DNA of 64,000 nucleotides from NCBI RefSeq assembly GCF_013409935.1, contig NZ_JACCCO010000002.1, positions 496,001 through 560,000 on the forward strand, written 5' to 3'. Below, one piece after another: positions 26,494 to 34,551 of the stretch (position 1 is its first letter; every line of letters begins with the position of its first letter). The stretch is from Streptosporangium sandarakinum (lineage in GTDB: Bacteria; Actinomycetota; Actinomycetes; Streptosporangiales; Streptosporangiaceae). A program made the position numbers and the translations under genes. Below the pieces are notes generated by a model. The model did not search any database, was not told the origin of the DNA, and saw nothing but the letters and a program-made list of their open reading frames with translations.

Positions 26494-27669
26494 ATGTCCG
26501 CAGCGCGAACGGCACTGATCATCGGCGGCGGCATCGCCGGGCCCGTGACGGCTCTGGCCCTGCAAAAAGCAGGCATCGAGTCCACCGTCTTCGAGGCGCA
26601 CCCCACGGCCGCCGACGGCGTCGGGGCCACGCTCACGGTCGCCCCCAACGGCATGCGGGCCCTGGCCGTCGTCGGCGCCGACAAGGCCGTGTGCGCCGTC
26701 GGCCAGCCGGTGCCCGGCACCGTCATGGCCGACGCCCAGGGCACCGTCCTCACCTCCACCCCCGGCCTGCCCGGCCTGCCGGACAGCCAGACCCTGTCCA
26801 GGTCCGCCCTCTACCGCGCCCTGCACGACCACGCCGTGGCCCAGGGCGTGAAGATCGAGCACGGCAAGCGGCTCGTCGAGGTCCGGGAGGGCCCGGCGGG
26901 GGTCACCGCGTGTTTCGCCGACGGCACCGAGGCCACCGCCGACATCCTGATCGGCGCGGACGGCATCCACTCCACGGTCCGCACCCTGATCGACCCCGCC
27001 GCGCCGGGCCCGGAGTACACCGGCCTGCTGGGCTTCGGCGGCTTCGTCGCGGACAGCGGGGTGCGTCCCGAGCCCGGCCACATGACCTTCTCGTTCGGCG
27101 GCCGGGCCTTCCTCGGCTACTGGGCCGTCCCCGACGGCCGGGTCTGCTGGTTCACCTCACTCCCCTCCGCCGAGCCGCTGACCGCCGCCCAGGTCAAGGA
27201 GCTCCCGGCGGCCGGGTGGCTGGCGCAGCTGAGGGAGCTGTTCGAGGGCCACCAGCCTGGCGAGGCCCTGCTCGCGCACACCGGCGCCGACGACCTCCTG
27301 TGCACCGGCGGCATGCTGATGATGCCCCCGGTGCCGCGCTGGTACCGCGGCCGGATGGTGCTGGTGGGCGACTCGGTCCACGCGCCCTCCTCCAGTTCGG
27401 GGCAGGGCGCGTCCCAGGCCGCCGAGAGCGCGGTCGAACTGGCCCGCTGCCTGCGCGACCTGCCCGATCCGGAGGCCGCCTTCGCCGCCTACGAGGCCCT
27501 GCGCCGTCCCCGGGTGGAGTCGATCGCCGCGGCGGCCGTGCAGACCAACGCGCGCAAGGCCGCCGGCGCGCAGGCGCCCGCCCAGCGGTTCTTCCCCACC
27601 GCCGAGCAGATGTTCGGCCCGGTGCACCGCCACAGCATCGACTGGGACCAGCCGGTGTCGGCGGCGTGA
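26494..27669 (+). CDS. FAD-dependent monooxygenase
   Basis: 391 residues of the PHBH/TetX-type flavoprotein hydroxylase family. The Rossmann motif G-G-G-I-A-G-P-V is at 11-18, the D-G motif in L-I-G-A-D-G-I-H-S near 152, and the second FAD motif L-V-G-D-S-V-H-A-P-S near 290. The usual R-P-x-x-G-Q-G is replaced by S-S-S-G-Q-G-A. Probably oxidises an aromatic or antibiotic-like substrate; its PadR neighbour suggests phenolic or drug induction. Confidence 0.88.
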   Translation: MSAARTALIIGGGIAGPVTALALQKAGIESTVFEAHPTAADGVGATLTVAPNGMRALAVVGADKAVCAVGQPVPGTVMADAQGTVLTSTPGLPGLPDSQTLSRSALYRALHDHAVAQGVKIEHGKRLVEVREGPAGVTACFADGTEATADILIGADGIHSTVRTLIDPAAPGPEYTGLLGFGGFVADSGVRPEPGHMTFSFGGRAFLGYWAVPDGRVCWFTSLPSAEPLTAAQVKELPAAGWLAQLRELFEGHQPGEALLAHTGADDLLCTGGMLMMPPVPRWYRGRMVLVGDSVHAPSSSSGQGASQAAESAVELARCLRDLPDPEAAFAAYEALRRPRVESIAAAAVQTNARKAAGAQAPAQRFFPTAEQMFGPVHRHSIDWDQPVSAA

Positions 27670-27681
27670 GGACCCGCGGGA

Positions 27682-28926
27682 TCAGGCGTTCCGGTTCTCC
27701 GGGACGTCCCCGGCCGCCGGGGTGCCTCCGGTCTCCGGGACGTCCCCGGCCGTCGCGTCGTCCCGGCCCGTCGCCAGCCGGTGCCGTCCGGCGAACAGGA
27801 GGAGGGCGCCCGCGGCGGCGCCCGCCGCGCCGCACGCGGCGGCCCAGGGGGCGCTCGCGTGCTCCAGGACGAACCCGGCGGCGGCCGATCCCAGCGCCGT
27901 CCCACTGGTGATCAGCGTGACCAGCCAGGCGAACGCCTCGGTCACCGTCCCGCGCGGGGCGAGCTGCCCGATCAGGGCGAACGTGACCGTCAGCAGGGGC
28001 GCCAGGAACAGCCCGGTGACGATCATCAGGCAGGCCATGAGGGGCGGGGCGGGCAGCAGGCAGAGCAGGGCGTAGCCGCCGGCCAGCCCGGCGGCCAGCG
28101 GCGGCACCCGCCGCGCGGGACGCGCCGCCGGGCGCATCGTCCCGTACAGCAGGGCGCCGATCATGGCCCCGAGCGCGTTCAGCGCCAGGAGCGCGGGGGC
28201 GCCGCCGAAGACGCGGTGCTCCTCGGCGTAGGAGACCACCAGGACGTTGAGCGTGCCGATGGCGACGCCCGCGCCGGTGAGCCCGGCCAGCAGGAGGAGC
28301 AGGGCCCGGCTGCGCAGCGGCCCGAGCCAGTCGGTCGAGCGGAAGGGGGCCCGCCAGTCGCGGGAGGGCGGGGCGGTCACGACGAACAGCACGCCGGCGA
28401 CGCCCAGGGCCGCCCCGGCCCACAGCGCGGCGACCGGCGAGGCCAGCGCCACGGCGCCGGCCACCACCAGCGGCCCGCCGATGAAGATCAGCTCCTGGGC
28501 GGCGGCGTCGAGGGCGTAGGCCGATCCCAGCAGCTCAGGGCCGACGAGGTTCGGCCACAGCACCCGCAGGCAGGGTTCGAGCGGCGGCGTCGCCGCGCCC
28601 GCGAGGACCGCCCCGGTCAGCACCGCGTACGGGTTCCCGGGTGCGACGGCGACGGCCGCGAACCCGGCGGCCGCCGCGAGCGCCGCCGGGAGGAGCACCC
28701 GCGTCTGGCCTACCCGGTCCACCATGCGCCCCAGGACGGGTCCGCCCACGGCCGCCGCGACGGCGAACGCCCCGGCCGCGACGCCGACGAAGGCGTAGCC
28801 GGCGCCGTTCTCCCGCAGCGCCAGGGGGATGGCCACGGCGGCCATCGCGCTGGGCAGGCGGCCGACGAGGCTGCCCAGCAGCAGCCGGACGACGTACGGG
28901 ACGCGGAGCAGGCTGAGATATCCCAT
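27682..28926 (-). CDS. MFS transporter
   Basis: 414 residues with 12 predicted hydrophobic segments. The MFS loop 2-3 motif appears as G-P-V-L-G-R-M-V-D-R-V-G-Q-T-R. Drug-efflux or metabolite-export type; no substrate clue. Convergent with the monooxygenase gene (12 nt apart), so not in one operon with it. Confidence 0.88.
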   Translation of the reverse strand: MGYLSLLRVPYVVRLLLGSLVGRLPSAMAAVAIPLALRENGAGYAFVGVAAGAFAVAAAVGGPVLGRMVDRVGQTRVLLPAALAAAAGFAAVAVAPGNPYAVLTGAVLAGAATPPLEPCLRVLWPNLVGPELLGSAYALDAAAQELIFIGGPLVVAGAVALASPVAALWAGAALGVAGVLFVVTAPPSRDWRAPFRSTDWLGPLRSRALLLLLAGLTGAGVAIGTLNVLVVSYAEEHRVFGGAPALLALNALGAMIGALLYGTMRPAARPARRVPPLAAGLAGGYALLCLLPAPPLMACLMIVTGLFLAPLLTVTFALIGQLAPRGTVTEAFAWLVTLITSGTALGSAAAGFVLEHASAPWAAACGAAGAAAGALLLFAGRHRLATGRDDATAGDVPETGGTPAAGDVPENRNA

Positions 28927-29155
28927 CCGAGCATTCTGGACTGATCCGCGGGTGTCCGGGAGGTGCCGACCGCGTCACCCGCCGCGGCGGGGCGGCCGTG
29001 CCCGAGAACGCGCGGACGGGCCACGCCCGGGACGGCGCGGACGGACCGTGCCGGCGAACGCGCGGGCCGGCCGTACCCGCGACCATGGTCCACCGAAATG
29101 TCCGATACGGTCGTACACCGCCGTCTGCCGGGACGAAACGGGAGGAACCAATACC

Positions 29156-30091
29156 GTGGTGCGCGAGGCGCGTGAGGCGCTGTCCGTCGCCGTCCTGGCG
29201 GTGATCCTGACCGGCTGCGGCCTCGTGCCGCCCTTCTCCGCCCGCCCGGCCGACACGCCCGCCGCGGCCTCCCCCTCCCGGCCGGGCACGACGCCCGCCC
29301 CCGCCACCACCCCGGCGCCGACGCCGGAGCCGTCGTCCGGGGCGCCCCGGCTCACCCCCGCCGCGGCGAAGCAGGCCGCGGCGTCCTGGGTGGCCGCGTA
29401 CAACAAGATGATCAAGAAACGCCGATGGGCGGACGACCCGGACGCGATGAGCCGCCTCCTCGGCGAGGCCGCCCTACACGAGGCGGTCATCGACCGGGCG
29501 CACCTGGAGGAGGACAAGAAGCGGGTCCGCAAGCCGATCCGGCTGACCGGCCGCCAGACGTACTACGTGCCCCGGGAGCAGCCGCCCGGCGGGGAGTGGT
29601 TCATGCTCCAGGCGACCTACCGCGGGGAGGACCGCCCGCACATCCTGTCCTTCTGGCGGGAGGCCGGCACGCCGTCCTTCGTCCTGGCCGGGAAGAGCCC
29701 GCTCCACTACGGCGAGCGGGTCCCCGAGCCGCGCCGGGACTCCGGCGGCTACGTCACCGCCGCGCCGCGCACGATCGGCACGCTCCTCGCCCTGGAGTAC
29801 CGGACCTTCTGGAACTCCCCCAAGCACACGAGCCCGGCGGGCGCCACCGGCTACCGGCTGGCCAAGGACAACTACAGCCGCCGCGCCTTCCCCCAGGTCT
29901 ACAAGGGCCTCTACGCGGCCTACCGGTCCTTCACCCCCGCCTACGGCTTCGTCACCCGGGGCGGCGGGTCGTTCTACCTCTTCAGCCTGCTCAACAACCC
30001 GCAGGGGGTCACGCAGGTCCTCACCGTCGGCGCGTTCGTCCCCCGGGGCCGCAAGACGATCGACGAGATCGCCGGCGACTGGTACGCCTGA
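29156..30091 (+). CDS. Hypothetical lipoprotein
   Basis: 311 residues. Lipobox I-L-T-G-C near residue 20, then a Pro/Thr/Ala spacer (25-65) and a 245-residue globular domain of unknown family with conserved-looking aromatic segments (Q-T-Y-Y-V-P, F-W-N-S-P-K-H). Extracytoplasmic. Start at GTG 29156 (GGAGG 10 nt upstream); a second GTG follows directly. Confidence 0.75.
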   Translation: MVREAREALSVAVLAVILTGCGLVPPFSARPADTPAAASPSRPGTTPAPATTPAPTPEPSSGAPRLTPAAAKQAAASWVAAYNKMIKKRRWADDPDAMSRLLGEAALHEAVIDRAHLEEDKKRVRKPIRLTGRQTYYVPREQPPGGEWFMLQATYRGEDRPHILSFWREAGTPSFVLAGKSPLHYGERVPEPRRDSGGYVTAAPRTIGTLLALEYRTFWNSPKHTSPAGATGYRLAKDNYSRRAFPQVYKGLYAAYRSFTPAYGFVTRGGGSFYLFSLLNNPQGVTQVLTVGAFVPRGRKTIDEIAGDWYA

Positions 30092-30099
30092 CCACCGGG

Positions 30100-30135
30100 C
30101 CGGTCGGCGACGCGACGCGTCGCGTCGCCGACCGG
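30100..30135. terminator. 36-bp perfect palindrome, terminator-like
   Basis: 18-bp arms meet at 30117/30118 with no mismatch (half-site ends GACGCGACG / CGTCGCGTC). It lies 8 nt after the lipoprotein stop and is best read as a terminator stem. Confidence 0.7.
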
Positions 30136-30199
30136 TGACCGCGCCCACCGGATCCCGATGGGTCACCACGGCGGCCTGCCCACCTTCGGCACCGTGACT

Positions 30200-30226
30200 T
30201 GAAAACATATTTCCAATCTGTTTTCA
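30200..30226 (+). promoter_or_regulatory. TetR-type operator O1
   Basis: TGAAAACA (30200-30207), 11-nt spacer, TGTTTTCA (30219-30226), perfect 8-bp inverted repeat about 25 nt before the monooxygenase ATG. A related site occurs before the tetR-type gene. Confidence 0.75.
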
Positions 30227-30250
30227 TAGTCGCAGAGAGGAGATCGCGAC

Positions 30251-31396
30251 ATGCGAGCCATCATCATCGGAGCGGGGATCGCCGGGCTGGCCGCCGCGCT
30301 GCGGCTGGAGCGGGCCGGCTGGGACGTCCTGGTGGCCGAGCGGGCGCCGGAGCGCCGCGGCGGCGGCTACGGCGTCACCTTCGGCGGGATCGGCCACGAC
30401 GGCGCCGAGCGGATGGGGATCCTGCCCGCTCTGCGGCGGCGGGCCTTCGTCACCCGGGAGCTGATCTACCGCAGACCGGATGGAGAGCCCCGCTTCACGC
30501 TCAGCGGCCAGGTCATCACCGCCACCATGGGCGCCGGGTCCTTCAACATCCTGCGCGGCGACATCGAGGCGGTGCTGTACGAGGCGGTCGGGGAATCGGC
30601 CGCGATCCGCTTCGGCACCACGCTCACCGCGGTCGACCAGGACGACGAGGCGGTGCGCGTCACCCTCAGCGACGGCACCGTCGAGCACGCCGACCTGCTC
30701 ATCGGCGCCGACGGGCTGCACTCCGCGACACGTGCCCTCGTCTTCGGGCCCGAGGAGGACTACCGCCTCGACATGGGGCACCGGGTCGCGGTCTACATGC
30801 TCGGGGAGCGGCCCGCCGGCCTGCCGGAGGGCACCACGGGCACCATCAGCGCGGGCGGCCGCACGTTCGCGATGATGAGCGTCGGCGACGGCCGTACGGC
30901 CGCCTTCTTCGGCTACCGCAGCGACCTCGGCCGTCCGCGGAGGTCGCCGGAGGAACTGCACGAGGTCTACGGCGACATGGGCTGGCTGGTCCCGCGGGCG
31001 CTGGAGGGCCTCAGGAGCGCCGATTCGGTCTACTTCGACACCATCAGCCAGATGGTGGTGGACCGGTGGAGCCACGGCCGGGTCGTGCTGCTCGGCGACG
31101 CCGCCTGGTGCGTCACGCTGTTCGCCGGCTACGGCTCCTCCCTCGCCGTCGGCGGCGCCGACCTGCTCGGCGCCGCCCTGGAACGCCACCCCGGCGACGT
31201 CGCGGCCGCGCTCGCGGAATGGGAGGCGCGGCTGCGGCCGGAGGCGGAGAAGAAGCAGAGGCTCGGCCGCCGGGTCAAGGGCGTCTACGCACCGCGCAAC
31301 CGGGTCGCGCTGGAGCTCACCCAGCTCCCGCTGCGACTGTCGTCGTGGGGGCCGGTCCGGCGGATGGTCGAGCGCGGGTTCCAGCTGCGAGGATGA
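30251..31396 (+). CDS. FAD-dependent monooxygenase
   Basis: 381 residues. FAD Rossmann motif G-A-G-I-A-G-L-A at 7-14, D-L-L-I-G-A-D-G-L-H-S near 150, and V-V-L-L-G-D-A-A-W near 280. PHBH-like hydroxylase, distinct from the 26494 protein. ATG 30251 is preceded by GAGAGGAG. Regulated with the following TetR-family gene through a shared inverted repeat, so it probably modifies or detoxifies the TetR ligand. Confidence 0.88.
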   Translation: MRAIIIGAGIAGLAAALRLERAGWDVLVAERAPERRGGGYGVTFGGIGHDGAERMGILPALRRRAFVTRELIYRRPDGEPRFTLSGQVITATMGAGSFNILRGDIEAVLYEAVGESAAIRFGTTLTAVDQDDEAVRVTLSDGTVEHADLLIGADGLHSATRALVFGPEEDYRLDMGHRVAVYMLGERPAGLPEGTTGTISAGGRTFAMMSVGDGRTAAFFGYRSDLGRPRRSPEELHEVYGDMGWLVPRALEGLRSADSVYFDTISQMVVDRWSHGRVVLLGDAAWCVTLFAGYGSSLAVGGADLLGAALERHPGDVAAALAEWEARLRPEAEKKQRLGRRVKGVYAPRNRVALELTQLPLRLSSWGPVRRMVERGFQLRG

Positions 31397-31409
31397 GGCC
31401 CTGCCCTTC

Positions 31410-31434
31410 TGAAAACATACGATCGGAATGTTCA
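31410..31434 (+). promoter_or_regulatory. TetR-type operator O2
   Basis: TGAAAACA (31410-31417), 11-nt spacer, then TGTTCA (31429-31434). The left arm and the TGTT position are identical to O1. It lies 18 nt before the regulator gene, consistent with autoregulation. Confidence 0.65.
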
Positions 31435-31452
31435 TATGGAAGGGACCCGCTC

Positions 31453-32076
31453 ATGCCTCCAGCCTTCTCCGCCGAGGAGCGAGCCCGTATCACCGGGCTT
31501 CTCATGGCCAACGGCCGGCGCCTGTTCACCACCCAGGGCCTGCGCAAGACCTCGCTGGAGGACCTGGTCGCCGGCACCGGCATCGCCAAGAGCACCTTCT
31601 ACGTCTTCTTCGACTCCAAGGAGGCGCTCTACCTGGAGCTGATGCTCACCCAGATGGCCGAGGTCAAGCGACGCGTCATCGACCAGGCGCTGCTGGGCGG
31701 GCCCGACGCCCGCGCGGGACTGCGCCGCTTCCTGCACGCCACCATCGAGGAACTGACCACCAACCCGCTGTACGGCAGGCTGATGACCCACCCCGAGGAG
31801 ATGGAGGCCGTGACCAGGAGGCTGGACCCCGACCGGGTGGCGTCCGCGCCGGAGAACCCGGTCACCGCGCTGGCCGCCTTCCTCGCCCGGCACGGCGAGG
31901 ACCTCGTCGACGCCGACCCCGCCGTGATCACCGGTGTCCTGCAGGCCGTCCTCCTGGTGCCCATGCACAGGGACCGGCTGGCCGACCCCGACCTGTACCC
32001 GAAGGTCCTCGACCTGCTGATCGACATCGTCGCCACCGGCCTGACCGAGAGATCGCCGCGGCCCCGCCCTTCGTGA
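31453..32076 (+). CDS. TetR/AcrR family transcriptional regulator
   Basis: 207 residues. N-terminal HTH with the TetR pattern (R-R-L-F-T-T-Q-G-L-R-K-T-S-L-E-D-L-V-A-G-T-G-I-A-K-S-T-F-Y-V-F-F-D-S-K-E-A-L), variable helical ligand domain after residue 60. GGAAGGGA precedes ATG 31453. Autoregulation and control of the upstream monooxygenase are suggested by the two matching operators. Confidence 0.9.
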   Translation: MPPAFSAEERARITGLLMANGRRLFTTQGLRKTSLEDLVAGTGIAKSTFYVFFDSKEALYLELMLTQMAEVKRRVIDQALLGGPDARAGLRRFLHATIEELTTNPLYGRLMTHPEEMEAVTRRLDPDRVASAPENPVTALAAFLARHGEDLVDADPAVITGVLQAVLLVPMHRDRLADPDLYPKVLDLLIDIVATGLTERSPRPRPS

Positions 32077-32219
32077 AGGCGCGCCGTCCGCCTCCGCGGT
32101 GCGGGACCTCACCGTCTCCGCGGTGCGGATCTCGCCGCCTCCCGCCCCGCCGGCCCCTTCCGGCGGAGCGGGGCGCCGGGGATATCCGGTGGCCCGCCGC
32201 CGCGCGGGTGTGCCACCGT

Positions 32220-32690
32220 ATGCGGATGCGACAGACCGTGGGCCCGCGCCGGGCCCTGCCCGAGGACGCCGAGCGGATCGCCGAGGTCTTCCTGGCCGCC
32301 CGCGCCGGGATGACCTACCTGCCGGACCTGCACACCGACGAGGAGACCCGGCACTGGATCGCCCACGTCATGGTCCCGGGCAACGAGGTCTGGGTGGACG
32401 GGCCGGACGGCGACGTCGCGGCCTTCGCCGCGCTCGGCGACGGGTGGCTGGACCACCTGTACGTCGCGCCGGACGCCCAGGGCCGGGGCATCGGCGCCGC
32501 GTTGCTCGCGCTGGCCAAGGAACGGCGGCCGGACGGGCTCGACCTGCACGTGTTCCAGGAGAACACCGGCGCCCGCCGCTTCTACGAGCGGCACGGCTTC
32601 ACGCTGGTGGAGCTGGGCGACGGCGGCGGCAACGAGGAGAACCTCCCCGACGCCCACTACCGCTGGCGGCCCGCCGACCGGAACGCCTGA
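32220..32690 (+). CDS. GNAT family N-acetyltransferase
   Basis: 156 residues, one GNAT domain. Acetyl-CoA loop motif A is V-A-P-D-A-Q-G-R-G-I-G-A-A-L-L near 87-101; motif B is N-T-G-A-R-R-F-Y-E-R-H-G-F near 119-131. Substrate unknown. ATG 32220 or the ATG two codons later. Confidence 0.88.
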   Translation: MRMRQTVGPRRALPEDAERIAEVFLAARAGMTYLPDLHTDEETRHWIAHVMVPGNEVWVDGPDGDVAAFAALGDGWLDHLYVAPDAQGRGIGAALLALAKERRPDGLDLHVFQENTGARRFYERHGFTLVELGDGGGNEENLPDAHYRWRPADRNA

Positions 32691-32742
32691 CCCCTCACCC
32701 CCGACCCTTCACGCCCCCGGATCGCCGAGCCGGGAGCACGGC

Positions 32743-34050
32743 TCAGGCCGGTGGCCAGAGGGCCAGCGGCACGAGCATCTCGTCCTCGGTCAGTGCCCCG
32801 TGCTCGAAACGCGGGCCGCGCACCGGGAGGGGGAAGCGGGGCGAGGCCGCGACGGCCACCACCTCCCCGAGCCGCTCCCGGACGGCCGGGGTCAGCTCCA
32901 GCAGGCCCAGGCCGGGCAGTTCCCCGGCGGCCAGCACGAGCGCGTGCTCGCCGAGCGCGGCGGCGAGCCGTTCCGCCGCCTCGCCGGCCCGTCCCGGGCG
33001 CGGGTGGAGCCAGCGCACCCGTCCCGCGCCCCCGCCCGGCAGCGCGCACAGCTCCGGGGCGTCCACCTCGGCCCACGCGGCCTCCAGGGCCGGATCGGGG
33101 ACGACGGGCACCTGTCCGTGGTCGGAGTGCGCGATCACGTGCCAGCCCCGCGCGGCCCAGGACAGCGCGTGACGCTCCAGCCCGGCGACGGCGCGCATGG
33201 CGCGGGGGTCGTAGCCGTGCCGGTGGAAGTGGTCGTCCAGGTTGACGTAGATCCACAGCAGCAGCCGCCGGCCGTCCGCGGCGTGCTCCGCGAACGCGGC
33301 CTCGGCGTCGCGGGCCACGGCCGCCACCAGGCTCTCCGGGTCGAGCGCCTGGGCCGTGAGTTCTCGCCGTCGCGCCGCCGGGACGCCGCCGGTGGCCCGG
33401 AACGCCGGGAACCGGGCGGCTCCCCGGAGCAGGGCCGCCGACCAGGGGCTCGTGAGCGTGTCGATCTCGCGCCCCACGGCGACGGCGACGGTCCCGGGAA
33501 GCGCGGCCGCGCGCTCGAACACGGTCGTCCGCGCCGCGATGAGATCACCGCCCGGCGGAGCGCCGTCGGAAAAGGCGCCGCCGGAAAGGGAGTCCTCGGG
33601 AGGGCCGCCGCCGGAAAAGGCGCCCCCGGAGAGGGAGTCCTCGGGAGGGCCGCCGCCCGGCGGAGCGCCGTCCGCCCGGTCCGGTACGGCTCGCGCGAGG
33701 GTCTCACCGGTGATCACGTTCACCAGGGAGCCGTCGGCGGGTGAGCGGCAGGCGGCTCCGATCGCCAGGTGCCCGGCGACGGGAAGGCCGGTGACCGAGG
33801 TCATCCAGGCGGTCGCCGAGGTGCTGGGGAACGTCGAGGTGAGGCGGGCGAGATCGGCCGCGGGCCAGGCCGCGCGGGCCGCCCGCCACGACAGGCCGTC
33901 CACCGCGAGGACGACGACGCCGCGCTCGGCCCGGTCCAGCGTCGCCAGGATCCGGTCCGGCACCGCGCGCAACGACTCCCGGGGGTGGGGTGTGACGCCG
34001 ACCCCCGGGACGCCGGCGTGTCCGCCCGTCAGGTCCGCGTCATCCGGCAA
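32743..34050 (-). CDS. Alkaline phosphatase-fold protein (nucleotide pyrophosphatase/phosphodiesterase-like)
   Basis: About 435 residues. Motifs: V-V-V-L-A-V-D-G-L-S-W (metal Asp), T-F-P-S-T-S-A-T-A-W (nucleophile Thr region), V-N-L-D-D-H-F-H-R-H, and H-S-D-H-G-Q-V (metal Asp/His), with a C-terminal F-E-H-G-A-L-T-E-D-E-M-L-V-P-L. It hydrolyses phosphoesters or phosphoanhydrides. A low-complexity loop holds two copies of a 15-residue unit (perfect period of 45 bp, 33568-33657). It starts with TTG 34050 or an internal GTG; the start is uncertain. 45 nt after the 47-residue peptide, apparently the same transcript. Confidence 0.75.
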   Translation of the reverse strand: MPDDADLTGGHAGVPGVGVTPHPRESLRAVPDRILATLDRAERGVVVLAVDGLSWRAARAAWPAADLARLTSTFPSTSATAWMTSVTGLPVAGHLAIGAACRSPADGSLVNVITGETLARAVPDRADGAPPGGGPPEDSLSGGAFSGGGPPEDSLSGGAFSDGAPPGGDLIAARTTVFERAAALPGTVAVAVGREIDTLTSPWSAALLRGAARFPAFRATGGVPAARRRELTAQALDPESLVAAVARDAEAAFAEHAADGRRLLLWIYVNLDDHFHRHGYDPRAMRAVAGLERHALSWAARGWHVIAHSDHGQVPVVPDPALEAAWAEVDAPELCALPGGGAGRVRWLHPRPGRAGEAAERLAAALGEHALVLAAGELPGLGLLELTPAVRERLGEVVAVAASPRFPLPVRGPRFEHGALTEDEMLVPLALWPPA

Positions 34051-34095
34051 GGCCGGACGGGTTTCTCGCGACGGACGTCCCGGGTATTCCGATCA

Positions 34096-34239
34096 TCAGT
34101 AGTTCGGCACGCAGTCCGTGCACGTCGTGCGGAATTTCATCACCTGTACGGCCTGGCGCTCGGAGAGCATTGTCTCCACGAGTTCAGGCGTGAGCATAAC
34201 CGGGGTTTCGGTCGTCGTTTGCTGCAGGATCTCGGGCAT
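34096..34239 (-). CDS. Putative 47-residue precursor peptide
   Basis: A short ORF missed by length filters. It starts M-P-E-I-L-Q-Q-T-T-T-E-T-P-V-M-L, has an amphipathic middle (P-E-L-V-E-T-M-L-S-E-R-Q) and ends F-R-T-T-C-T-D-C-V-P-N-Y. Acidic leader plus a short Cys/Thr/Pro/Tyr C-terminus resembles a RiPP precursor. AGGAGG lies 9 nt before ATG 34239, and a TTGACA-N17-TACGTT promoter lies 55-83 nt upstream. No relative recognised. Flanked by an alkaline-phosphatase-fold gene (downstream) and an MFS/M28/methyltransferase operon (upstream). Confidence 0.7.
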   Translation of the reverse strand: MPEILQQTTTETPVMLTPELVETMLSERQAVQVMKFRTTCTDCVPNY

Positions 34240-34293
34240 CACGCGGGACCTCCTGACGGGGATTTGACGATTTCCCCTGAGATTATGTGAATG

Positions 34294-34322
34294 AACGTAA
34301 AATGGGGTGACTTACCTGTCAA
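34294..34322 (-). promoter_or_regulatory. Consensus promoter of the 47-residue peptide
   Basis: On the minus strand TTGACA (34317-34322), 17-bp spacer, TACGTT (34294-34299). The -35 is a perfect consensus, rare in this genome context, and the surrounding 60 bp are AT-richer than anything nearby. Confidence 0.75.
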
Positions 34323-34551
34323 CGGGGAAATCGCACAGTCCGCCGTTCATTTACCGACTGGCTCGCGCCGTGTGCCGGCACGTCCCGTCAACGGCCCCGG
34401 CCGCGTATCGGCGCGCCGCTCATCGGACCGGTGGAACCCCCCGGAAGCCCCGCCGGGCCCCGACGTCCCGGAAGCCGGCCCGTCCCGGCCCCCGCGCCCG
34501 GCGACGCCCGGGACGGGCCCTGTGCCCGGCGACGCCCGGGACGGCCCCGGG
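34323..34551. other. Non-coding spacer between MFS gene and peptide promoter
   Basis: No gene recognised. It contains a direct repeat of about 22 bp (around 34496 and 34522; core CCCGGCGACGCCCGGGACGG) that can fold and may end the MFS operon. Confidence 0.5.

Noticed and set aside
34050-34239. The 47-residue ORF as the N-terminus of the phosphatase-fold protein
   Set aside because: The ORF ends in TGA and the phosphatase frame differs, with its own homology beginning at V-V-V-L-A-V-D-G.
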